In this document: positions 29,095 to 36,731 of the stretch, one piece after another
Position numbering within the stretch: position 1 is the stretch's first letter
Layout: every line of letters starts with the position of its first letter
Notes under the pieces: model-generated
The model's input: the letters and a program-made list of their open reading frames with translations, nothing else
Database searches by the model: none
What the model was told of the DNA's origin: nothing
Assembly: GCA_964557295.1 (NCBI GenBank)
Contig: CAZKZP010000003.1
Span: 75,016-139,015 of the forward strand
DNA: 64,000 nucleotides
DNA from: JBFMHP01 sp964557295
GTDB lineage: Bacteria; Pseudomonadota; Gammaproteobacteria; RBG-16-57-12
Direction: 5' to 3'
Program-made: the position numbers and the translations under genes

Positions 29095-30201
29095 TTATTG
29101 GTTGATACCCATCAAGCGTAAGCCCTTGCGGATCTCTTCGGTGGCGTCCTGTATCATGGCGATCGCCTTGGGATAGGACTTGGCATTGGCCTCTTTGACA
29201 GCGGCCTGCGCCATCTGTTTCGCTTTATCCACGCTGCGATTGACCAGCAACATCACACCTTCGTTGGGCTTCCTTTCCTCGATCGCCACCGGTATCAGCT
29301 CTTCGTACCCCAGATAACGATCGTATTCATATTTCCACTCACCTTCCTGCGTATCGATGTTGAGTTCATAGGTGATGGTCATGCTGTCCAGCATCTTGCT
29401 GGTCGCCGCGTTGATCAAACCCTGCGCCTTGGTAAGGCCGTCGACCGCATCCTTGTAATTCCCGGCAGTGGCTTGAGATTTAGCCTTGTCGATGAGTCCG
29501 TCGACCGCTGCGGTGTCGTAGGCCACAACCGCGGAGGCGCCTTTTTGCTGGGCAAGCTTTTCGGAATTCTGTTGATGCACTTGTTTGTCGCGGTCAAGTT
29601 CTTTCAACAAAGCCTCATAGCGGGATTTTTGCTCGATTACCACGCTTTCGCTCGGAACCAGCAACGATGCCTTGTTGAACATCTGCATCGCCTCATCGAT
29701 CAGCTTCTGCGCCTTCTCGCTATCTCCAGACTCCAGCACGGTCTTGGCCTCGCCCATCATCTTCTTGGAATCGGATAACAGCTGCTTGGCCTCCTGATTG
29801 TCGCTGGCGGCGATACGCGTGGCGGACTTGGACATGAACAGGACATTGCCGTACATGAGCTTCTGTTTCAGATCGGAATCGCTGACCTGCAACTTGGGCG
29901 GTTCGAACTTGGGTGTCTCGGTCTGGGGTGCCGCCGTGGGCGCAACCGCCTCTGGGGCTTGTGAGCCCACCGGCTCAATCGGCTCGAGTTTAGCCGGGGG
30001 CTGGATCTCTTCCTTGACGGCCGACGTCACCTCTGAGGTTGCGAAGGTCTTCGCATGGCTCACCTCGACCGGCGCGGGCGGAATTGCGACGACGGGCTGG
30101 GCCGCGGGCCGCGTCGCAACCTCTTTCGGCGGATTGGAACCACAGCCGGCCAGGCCATTTAAAACCAATAACACAGTGGAAACACAGACAGTTTTTTTCA
30201 T
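29095..30201 (-). CDS. Putative lipoprotein with helical repeats
   Basis: 368 residues. Signal peptide type II: MKKTVCVSTVLLVLNGLAGC, lipobox LAGC with Cys20. A Pro/Ala/Glu-rich linker (about 25-95) is followed by a largely alpha-helical region (about 100-365) with heptad-like stretches and TPR-like content (AQKLIDEAMQMFNKASLL, KAKSQATAGNYKDAVDGL). It probably sits on the inner leaflet of the outer membrane. I do not recognise a named family. It has its own terminator, and its promoter should lie in the spacer above 30201. Confidence 0.7.
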   Translation of the reverse strand: MKKTVCVSTVLLVLNGLAGCGSNPPKEVATRPAAQPVVAIPPAPVEVSHAKTFATSEVTSAVKEEIQPPAKLEPIEPVGSQAPEAVAPTAAPQTETPKFEPPKLQVSDSDLKQKLMYGNVLFMSKSATRIAASDNQEAKQLLSDSKKMMGEAKTVLESGDSEKAQKLIDEAMQMFNKASLLVPSESVVIEQKSRYEALLKELDRDKQVHQQNSEKLAQQKGASAVVAYDTAAVDGLIDKAKSQATAGNYKDAVDGLTKAQGLINAATSKMLDSMTITYELNIDTQEGEWKYEYDRYLGYEELIPVAIEERKPNEGVMLLVNRSVDKAKQMAQAAVKEANAKSYPKAIAMIQDATEEIRKGLRLMGINQ

Positions 30202-30540
30202 GTCAGACGCCTTTGTTCATCGCTTAATTCTGTTCGAGAGGCCCAGCTACCGCCAAAAAATCACTCTGATTTCGCGGTGCCCATCAATTTGTAACTTTTT
30301 CGGCAATAACTTACAAGACTAAAGGCATTTTGAACCCTGGCCCGCGATTTCGTGCATCCACGTCTCCGCTGCCGCTGTTCATCAAGGAGTTACGGTCTGA
30401 TCGATATCCTCCCAGCGCAGCCCTGCATCACACATGAGTGCTGCGGATGCCGAATTTCGCAGGAGCGAGAATGATGAATTACTCAGCCTTCCTCAACAAC
30501 AGGCTGAAATACATATCATTTCTTGGGTGGCTTGACGATA
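30202..30540. other. Spacer without a recognised gene
   Basis: About 340 bp between the lipoprotein start and the TPR gene's terminator. It presumably contains the lipoprotein promoter. No coding frame, RNA gene or repeat can be supported. Confidence 0.5.
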
Positions 30541-30562
30541 CAGACCCGCCTGAGCGGGTCTG
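30541..30562 (-). terminator. Hairpin terminator after the TPR gene
   Basis: CAGACCCGC / GCGGGTCTG, a 9-bp perfect stem with a CTGA loop, 30 bp beyond the TPR gene stop. It is followed on the minus strand by TATCGTC, with no strong T-tract. Confidence 0.55.
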
Positions 30563-30592
30563 AAACAGCAGGAGAAACGTGACGATCGAACC

Positions 30593-31006
30593 TTACTTCA
30601 CCGTGGCCAGCAGATCACGCGCCACATCGATGCCATGGCTGTTTGGGTATTTCTCCACCAACTCTTGCCACAGCGCGCGCGCCTCTTTGGTTTGCCCTTT
30701 TACTTGATGCAAGAGGTGCCCCAGATTGATATAGGCATTGCCGAAACCGGGCTCGACCTGCATCGCCTTGCGGAAACATTTCTCCGAATACGAGGTCACG
30801 CCATTGGCCCAATACATCGTGCCGAGATCCGTCAAAACGGCGGGATTGTTCGGATTGATGGAAACGGCGATTTGATAATAGACAATAGCCTGCGCGGCTT
30901 CTTGAATATCGTAATAAAGATTGCCCAATTCGATAGCGGCTTCCGCATCGTTGGGATTGGCGTTGAGTCGCTGTTTGAGTATCGCGATTTGAGTTTGTTG
31001 ATCCAT
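30593..31006 (-). CDS. Small TPR protein
   Basis: 137 residues from ATG 31006, chosen because GGGGGAAGT lies directly upstream; an alternative in-frame start at 31027 lacks this. Three TPR units cover most of the protein: DAEAAIELGNLYYDIQEAAQ, NPAVLTDLGTMYWANGVTSY and GFGNAYINLGHLLHQ. There is no signal peptide, so it is cytoplasmic and probably a protein-interaction adaptor. Single-gene unit ending in a hairpin. Confidence 0.8.
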   Translation of the reverse strand: MDQQTQIAILKQRLNANPNDAEAAIELGNLYYDIQEAAQAIVYYQIAVSINPNNPAVLTDLGTMYWANGVTSYSEKCFRKAMQVEPGFGNAYINLGHLLHQVKGQTKEARALWQELVEKYPNSHGIDVARDLLATVK

Positions 31007-31222
31007 ACTTCCCCCTGACTCTGACACATCTCAAATAAAGAGCCACTATATCGACTCCATTGTGATGACGCAATCAAATAAAACCCCTTGCTTTTGCCAC
31101 CCTTTAAGGGTGTCCGTATCATGGTTGCGGAGCTCGGATCGCTTGGGAATGGATGGCGTGGAGCCAGCTGGTTGAATTATCGCCGAAGGCGAAACTGTGG
31201 CGGTGATACGGTGTTGGGATAA

Positions 31223-31300
<78 letters not shown>

Positions 31301-31376
31301 ATGAATCTTGACCACCTGCCCTCGGCAGGCGGCGCTAATCATAACTTAGTTGGGGAAGAAGTAAAATGTTTTATTG

Positions 31377-31733
31377 CTACCGCTGGAGGATTTTCAGCAG
31401 ATCTTCCAGTTCGGTGACGACATCGTGCGAGAGCTGCTTGCTGTGCGCGGCATCCTCGTTGATTTTCTCGCCTTTGAGCTGCTGGCGCGCACCGCCGATG
31501 GTGTAGCCTTGCTCATAGAGCAGGCTGCGTATCTGCCGGATCATCAGGACATCATGGCGCTGATAATAACGGCGGTTGCCGCGGCGCTTCACCGGATTGA
31601 GCTGGTCGAATTCCTGTTCCCAATAGCGCAGCACATGCGGCTTGACGCCGCAGAGTTCACTGACCTCACCGATGGTGAAGTAGCGCTTCCCCGGGATGAC
31701 GGGTAATTCGTTATTGTTCGATGCTTCCAGCAT
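31377..31733 (-). CDS. MerR-family regulator (ihfA-linked)
   Basis: 118 residues. The N-terminal winged helix-turn-helix reads YFTIGEVSELCGVKPHVLRYWEQEF, and the wing is KRRGNRRYYQRHDV; a short coiled segment follows (IRSLLYEQGYTIGGARQQL). There is no metal-binding cysteine cluster at the C-terminus. Its start lies 23 nt inside ihfA, so the two are translationally linked. This small MerR protein is conserved at this place in the pheST-ihfA operon of many gammaproteobacteria; its targets are not well established. Confidence 0.93.
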   Translation of the reverse strand: MLEASNNNELPVIPGKRYFTIGEVSELCGVKPHVLRYWEQEFDQLNPVKRRGNRRYYQRHDVLMIRQIRSLLYEQGYTIGGARQQLKGEKINEDAAHSKQLSHDVVTELEDLLKILQR

Positions 31734-32013
31734 ATGCCTCTACCCTGGCCTTGAGTTTCTGCCCTGCCTTGAAGGTGACCACACGGCGTGCGGTGATCGG
31801 TATCTCTTCGCCGGTCTTGGGGTTGCGGCCCGGCCGCTGATTCTTGTCGCGCAGATCGAAATTGCCGAAGCCCGACAGCTTGACTTGCTCCCCCCGTTCC
31901 AGGGCGGCGCGGATCTCTTCGAAAAAGCACTCGACGATCTCCTTGGTCTCGCGCTTGTTGAGACCAAGCTCCTGAAACAACTTCTCAGCGATATCTGCCT
32001 TGGTTAATGCCAT
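31711..32013 (-). CDS. ihfA: Integration host factor subunit alpha
   Basis: 100 residues, the usual IHF-alpha length. It has the HU/IHF fold with ALTKADIAEKLFQELGL, the GFGNFDLRDKNQRPGRNPKTGEEI beta-arm containing the minor-groove Pro (RPGRNPKTG), and ARRVVTFKAGQKLK. It forms a heterodimer with IHF-beta and bends DNA sharply. It begins four bases after the pheT stop and overlaps merR, matching the canonical pheST-ihfA operon. Confidence 0.97.
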   Translation of the reverse strand: MALTKADIAEKLFQELGLNKRETKEIVECFFEEIRAALERGEQVKLSGFGNFDLRDKNQRPGRNPKTGEEIPITARRVVTFKAGQKLKARVEAYAGSIEQ

Positions 32014-32017
32014 TCTT

Positions 32018-34410
32018 CTAATCTCTTAGCCTTGCATCAAAACGATTGTACAGTGCTGACAAAATACTCTGGACTGCCGCATCGACTTCGGCGTCGGTCA
32101 AAGTCTTGGAATCATCCTGCAAGTAAAAGGCGATCGCAAGACTTTTTTTGCCAAAATCAATGCCTTTGCCCCTATAAATATCAAACAACTTCACATTGCG
32201 TAACATCGCCGGCGCGGCAGTTTGGACACAGTGCTGCACCTCTGCGGAGGTCACGGCTTCATCGACCACGATCGCGATATCCCTCCTAATAGACGGATAC
32301 TTCGACAATTCCTTGAATGCCGGGACGCGTGCCTGTTTTAGAGCATCCAGCTCGATCTCGTAGACGAAGGCTGCCGCGGGGAGATCAAGCGCCTTGACCA
32401 CCGACGGGGCCAGCGCCCCGATCCAGCCGATCNNNNNNNNNNGCCGATCGGTGCGCTGTCACACAATACGCGGGCCGCCTGACCGGGATGCAGCGCCGGA
32501 TGAGACTGGGCCTGAAACTCGATCGTGCCGAAGCCGCCCAAGGCAAGCAGGGCCTCCAGATCGCCCTTGGCGTCATAGAAATCCGCCTTGCGCAGCGGCT
32601 CGCCCCATTGTTCCGACTGCACCGGGCCGAAGGCCAGGCCCGCAAGATGCTCCTTCTGGACAATGCCCGCGGCGGATCGGATGAAGGTCCGGCCGATCTC
32701 GAACAGGCGCACCTGCTCCTGCTGGCGGTTGCGATTGTAGATCAGCGCTTGGACGAGACCTGCCCAGAGGCTGGTGCGCATCACCGACATCTCCGCCGAG
32801 ATTGGATTGGCGAGGACGATGCCCTCCTGCCCCGGTTCGAGCAATTGCTGGAGCTTGGGATCGACGAAGCTGTAGGTGATCGCCTCTTGATAGCCGCGAT
32901 CGACCAAGGTTTGGCGGATCCGTTGCAGATTGACTTGGGTTTCAGTCAGCGCGGGCATGGTCAACTGGGCGACGGGGCGATGGACTGGCAGATTGGTATA
33001 GCCATGGATGCGTCCCAGCTCCTCGATCAGATCGACCTCGATGGCGATATCGAAACGATAGCTCGGGGCCGTGGCCGTCCAGCCGTCATGGGTCGATTCC
33101 AGACGCAGGCCGAGGCGCCCCAGGATATCCGCCACCTGCTGATCGGGCATCTCCAGGCCCAGGATGCGTTTGATATTGGCCCGTTTCAAGTGGATGGCAT
33201 GGCGCACCGGCAGACATTCGGCCGCGCTTATCTCGATGACCGGACCGGGCCGCCCGCCGGTGATCGACAACAACAGTTCGGTGGCGCGCTCGATGGCGCG
33301 CACCTGGAGTTCGGGATCGACCCCGCGTTCGAAGCGATGCGAGGAATCGGTGTGTAACCCGTAGGCGCGCGCGCGGCCTGCCACTGTGGCGGGGGCGAAG
33401 AAGGCGCTTTCGAGGAAGATGTCGCGGGTCGTTTCGCTCACCCCGCTGTCCTTGCCGCCCATCACCCCGGCCAGGGCCAGCGGCTTGACGTGGTCGGCGA
33501 TCAGCAGCGCGCCGGCGCTCAGCTCGATGGTCTTACCATCGAGCAAGGTCAATGACTCGCCCGCCTTGGCGTAACGCACTTCGAGGCCGCCTTCGAGCTT
33601 GGCCAGATCGAAGCCATGCATCGGCTGGCCGAGTTCCAGCATCACGTAATTGGTGACGTCGACCACGGGATGGATGCAGCGGAGGCCACTGCGGCGCAGC
33701 CGCTCCTGCATCCACATCGGCGTCTTGGCCGCGGGATCGATATCTTGGATGACACGGCCGGCGTAACGCGGACAGGCCTCTTTGGCGCGGACGGTCACGG
33801 CGAAGCTGGCATTGTTGACGGGCTCCACCGCCTTGCAAGCGACAGGCGTCACCGTCGCCTGGTTCAACACGCCGATCTCGCGCGCGATGCCACGGATGCT
33901 CAGGCAATCGCTGCGGTTCGGCGTAAGGTCGACCTCGATGCAGTGATCATCCAGCTGCAAGTAGTCGCGAATATTCTTCCCGACCGGGGCGTCGGGCGGC
34001 AGGATCAGCAGGCCTTCGGAGGTCTCGGCCAGGCCCAGTTCGACGGCCGAACAGAGCATGCCGGAGGACTCCACCCCACGCAGCTTGCTCTTCTTGATCT
34101 TGAGATCGTTGGGCAGGTTCGCTCCGATCATCGCCACCGGCACCTTGATGCCGGCCGCGACATTCTTCGCACCGCACACGATCTGCAACGGCGCGCCCGC
34201 GCCGACATCGACCTGACACACCGTCAGCCGTTCGGCATCGGGGTGACGCTCGACCGAGATCACCTGCCCGACCAGCACGTCGTTGAATTCGGCCGCCGCG
34301 GGCTCGACCGCGTCGACCTCCAGTCCGGCCATGGTCAGTTGCGCGGCCAGTGTTGCCGCATCCACGCTTGGATTGACCCATTCACGCAACCATTGTTCGC
34401 TGAATCTCAT
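32018..34410 (-). CDS. pheT: Phenylalanine-tRNA ligase beta subunit (crosses an N gap)
   Basis: Interrupted by 10 N at 32433-32442. The part before the gap (about 656 residues) has the tRNA-binding EMAP-like domain (NDVLVGQVISVERHPDAERL, about 40-150), B3/B4 and B5 domains. The part after the gap ends with the FDX-ACB anticodon-binding domain (KYPSIRRDIAIVVDEAVT). The sequences on the two sides share the 7-mer GATCGGC; merging them removes 17 bases and gives one frame, DSAPIG-WIGALAP, and a protein of 791 residues, the normal PheT size. The gene is therefore intact and the frameshift seen in the scaffold is artificial. It forms the alpha2-beta2 enzyme with PheS. Confidence 0.96.
32433..32442. 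other. Scaffold gap of 10 N with overlapping ends
   Basis: Ten N inside pheT. On the minus strand the sequence ends ACCGATCGGC before the gap and resumes GATCGGCTGG after it, a 7-base overlap. Merging restores the frame, so no sequence is missing. Confidence 0.85.
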
Positions 34411-34432
34411 GCTGTGTTATCCCGAGACTGGA

Positions 34433-35449
34433 TTAATTGAATTGGCGCAGGAAGCGCAGATCGTTTTCGAAGAACAAACGCAGGTCATTGACGCCGTAGC
34501 GCAGCATCGCCAGGCGCTCCACGCCCATGCCGAAGGCGAAACCGCTGTACCGCAGTGGATCGATGTTGACGTGCTTAAAGACATTCGGATGCACCATGCC
34601 GCAGCCCAGCACCTCCAGCCAGCCGGTGTGCTTGCACACGCGGCAACCCGCGCCGTTGCACATCACGCATTGGATGTCGGCCTCCGCCGAAGGCTCGGTG
34701 AAGGGGAAATACGACGGGCGGTACCGCACCGCCAACTCCCGCTCAAAGAACTGCTGCAGGAAGTCCATCAGAATACCCTTGAGATCGGCGAAGCTTGCCG
34801 CCTCATCAACCATCAAACCCTCCACCTGATGGAACATCGGCGTGTGGGTCAAGTCGGAATCGCAACGGTACACCCGGCCCGGCGCGATCAGGCGCAGCGG
34901 CGGCTGGCGGGTCTCCATCGCGCGGATCTGCACCGGGGAGGTATGGGTGCGCAGCAAGGTGTGCGCGTCGAAATAGAAGGTGTCGTGCATGGCGCGCGCC
35001 GGATGGGTTTCCGGGATATTCAGCGCCTCGAAGTTGTGATAGTCGTCCTCGATCTCAGGCCCTTCGGCGACCGAGAAACCGAGTCTCGCGAACAATTCCT
35101 CGATGCGCTGCAAGGTGCGCGTGACCGGATGCAGGCCGCCATGGCTTTGGCCGCGTCCGGGCAGCGTGACATCGATGCGCTCGGCGGCGAGCTGTGCCTC
35201 CAGCGCGTGGGTCTCCAGGATCGCCTTGCGTGCCTCCAGCGCGGCTTGCACCGCCTCCTTGGCTTGGTTGATCACCTGCCCGGCCGCCTTGCGCTCTTCC
35301 GGCGGCAGGGTGCCGAGCTCCTTGAGTTGCTCGGTCAGCACGCCCTTCTTGCCCAGATACTGGACCCGGATCTGATCCAAGTCCGGCAAGGTCGCGGCTT
35401 GCGTGATCGCTTGATGCGCTTGTTCGATTAATTCTGGCAACGCCGGCAC
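34433..35449 (-). CDS. pheS: Phenylalanine-tRNA ligase alpha subunit
   Basis: 338 residues. The GTG at 35449 is the start because AGGAG (35458-35462) lies eight bases upstream; the in-frame GTG at 35458 overlaps that site. The resulting MPALPELIEQAHQAI aligns in length with other PheS N-termini. The coiled-coil tRNA arm (about 1-90) is followed by the class II catalytic core with GFSVAEGPEIEDDYHNFEALNIP, HTSPVQIRAM, MFHQVEGL and the motif 3 GFAFGMGVERLAML. It makes Phe-tRNA with PheT, which starts 22 bases downstream. Confidence 0.97.
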   Translation of the reverse strand: MPALPELIEQAHQAITQAATLPDLDQIRVQYLGKKGVLTEQLKELGTLPPEERKAAGQVINQAKEAVQAALEARKAILETHALEAQLAAERIDVTLPGRGQSHGGLHPVTRTLQRIEELFARLGFSVAEGPEIEDDYHNFEALNIPETHPARAMHDTFYFDAHTLLRTHTSPVQIRAMETRQPPLRLIAPGRVYRCDSDLTHTPMFHQVEGLMVDEAASFADLKGILMDFLQQFFERELAVRYRPSYFPFTEPSAEADIQCVMCNGAGCRVCKHTGWLEVLGCGMVHPNVFKHVNIDPLRYSGFAFGMGVERLAMLRYGVNDLRLFFENDLRFLRQFN

Positions 35450-35471
35450 GGTAATCACTCCTGAAACGATA

Positions 35472-35499
35472 AAGGGGAAAGGCCAGGACCTTTCCCCTT
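35472..35499 (-). promoter_or_regulatory. Hairpin in the pheS leader (possible attenuator)
   Basis: Perfect 11-bp stem AAGGGGAAAGG / CCTTTCCCCTT with a 6-nt loop, followed on the minus strand by TATCGTTTC. It sits just upstream of the pheS ribosome-binding site. A second GC-rich stem (CCCGCCGC / GCGGCGGG, 35519-35539) lies between it and rplT. pheST of enteric bacteria is attenuated through a Phe-rich leader peptide, but no short Phe-rich peptide with a stop is visible here. It may instead be a partial terminator or processing site. Confidence 0.45.
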
Positions 35500-35549
35500 G
35501 GATAGCTCATGCGAACCGCCCGCCGCACGGCGCGGCGGGTGTCACATGT

Positions 35550-35912
35550 TTATTGCTTGGAAAGGCCGGCCTTTGCTTGTTCTGCAATGGCAGCAAAGGC
35601 AGCCTTGTCACGCACCGCCAGATCGGCCAGCACCTTGCGATCGATCTCGATCAGGGCCTTCTTCAGACCATTGATCATGCGGCTGTAGGACAGACCACAC
35701 TCACGGGCACCGGCGTTGATACGCGCGATCCACAGGGCGCGGAACTGACGCTTTTTCTGACGGCGGTCGCGATAGGCATATTGCCCCGCTTTGGTGATCG
35801 CCTGCTTGGCGATGCGAAAGACGTTTTTACGACGCCCGTAATAACCCTTGGCCTGGGCCAGGACTTTCTTGTGTTTGGCGCGTGCGACGACGCCACGTTT
35901 TACTCTTGCCAT
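35550..35912 (-). CDS. rplT: 50S ribosomal protein L20
   Basis: 120 residues, with the typical MARVKRGVVARAKHKKVLAQAKGYYGRRKNVFRIA start and the conserved RQKKRQFRALWIARINAG and YSRMINGLKKA. It binds 23S rRNA early in 50S assembly and in other bacteria also represses its own operon. It follows rpmI by 31 bp and has GAGGT upstream of the ATG. Confidence 0.98.
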   Translation of the reverse strand: MARVKRGVVARAKHKKVLAQAKGYYGRRKNVFRIAKQAITKAGQYAYRDRRQKKRQFRALWIARINAGARECGLSYSRMINGLKKALIEIDRKVLADLAVRDKAAFAAIAEQAKAGLSKQ

Positions 35913-35943
35913 GATGTTCTACCTCTGGTTTATCCTGTTGTGA

Positions 35944-36141
35944 TCAAGCGTACGGCAACAAACGGTTGACGGCTCCGACATCCGAGCCATTCACCATGGC
36001 GCTGCCACGGAGATGACGCTTACGCTTGGTAGACTTTTTGGTCAGGATGTGGCGTTTGTATGCTTGCGCATGCTTGAAGCCACCTGAGGCAGTGCGAGAA
36101 AAACGCTTGGCGGCACCGCGATGTGTTTTGAGTTTAGGCAT
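35944..36141 (-). CDS. rpmI: 50S ribosomal protein L35
   Basis: 65 residues, usual length. The sequence MPKLKTHRGAAKRFSRTASGGFKHAQAYKRH to TKRKRHLRG is diagnostic. It lies between infC and rplT, as in nearly all bacteria. Confidence 0.98.
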   Translation of the reverse strand: MPKLKTHRGAAKRFSRTASGGFKHAQAYKRHILTKKSTKRKRHLRGSAMVNGSDVGAVNRLLPYA

Positions 36142-36194
36142 TGCTAAAGCTCCGCATTCAGTTGAGTTGATTACAAAAGGGCTGGCGCCCCGGC

Positions 36195-36716
36195 TTACTT
36201 CTTGCTCTTCGGCGCAATCACCATGACCATCTGCCGGCCTTCCAGTTTCGGCCGCTGCTCGACGACACCATACTCGTTCAGATCCTGCTCGATGCGCTCG
36301 AGAAGTTTCTGGCCGATATCCTGGTGCATCATCTCGCGGCCGCGGAAGCGCAGCGTGATCTTGGTTTTGTCGCCTTCACTTAGGAAACGTATCAGGTTGC
36401 GAAGTTTTACCTGATAATCCCCTATGTCCGTCGTGGGACGGAACTTGATCTCCTTGACCTGCATCTGCTTTTGTTTCTTCTTCGCAGCGTGCTTTTTCTT
36501 GTTCTCTTCGAACAAGAATTTGCCGTAATCCATTATGCGGCAAACCGGTGGCTTGGCATCTGTCGCCACCTCCACCAGATCCATCTCGGCCACTTCGGCC
36601 ATTTTTCTCGCTTCACTGACCGGTACGACACCGACCTGTTGCCCTTCGGCGTCAATTAATCGAACCTCACGCGCCGTGATTTGCTCGTTGATGCGCGCCT
36701 TTTTTTCAGTTGCGAT
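36195..36716 (-). CDS. infC: Translation initiation factor IF-3, AUC start
   Basis: 173 residues if started at the ATC codon at 36714-36716. A perfect AGGAGG (36725-36730) lies eight bases upstream, and the frame then reads IATEKKARINEQITAREVRLID, the standard IF-3 N-terminus. The first in-frame ATG (36602) would remove 38 residues of the conserved N-domain. Further landmarks are KPPVCRIMDYGKFLFEENKK and the C-domain with KLRNLIRFLSEGDKTKITLRFRGREM. Rare start codons (AUU, AUC, AUA) are a known infC feature because IF-3 itself discriminates against them, giving autoregulation. The gene starts 15 bases after the thrS stop. Confidence 0.95.
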   Translation of the reverse strand: MATEKKARINEQITAREVRLIDAEGQQVGVVPVSEARKMAEVAEMDLVEVATDAKPPVCRIMDYGKFLFEENKKKHAAKKKQKQMQVKEIKFRPTTDIGDYQVKLRNLIRFLSEGDKTKITLRFRGREMMHQDIGQKLLERIEQDLNEYGVVEQRPKLEGRQMVMVIAPKSKK

Positions 36717-36724
36717 GACTCAAT

Positions 36725-36730
36725 CCTCCT
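36725..36730 (-). promoter_or_regulatory. Strong Shine-Dalgarno of infC
   Basis: AGGAGG on the minus strand, eight bases before the ATC codon at 36716. No ATG, GTG or TTG in the IF-3 frame lies at usable distance, so this site decides the non-canonical start. Confidence 0.9.
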
Positions 36731-36731
36731 G

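Noticed and set aside
35055..35528. Phe-containing leader peptide upstream of pheS
   Set aside because: The frame does not stop before pheS and contains few Phe codons, so it does not behave as an attenuator peptide.
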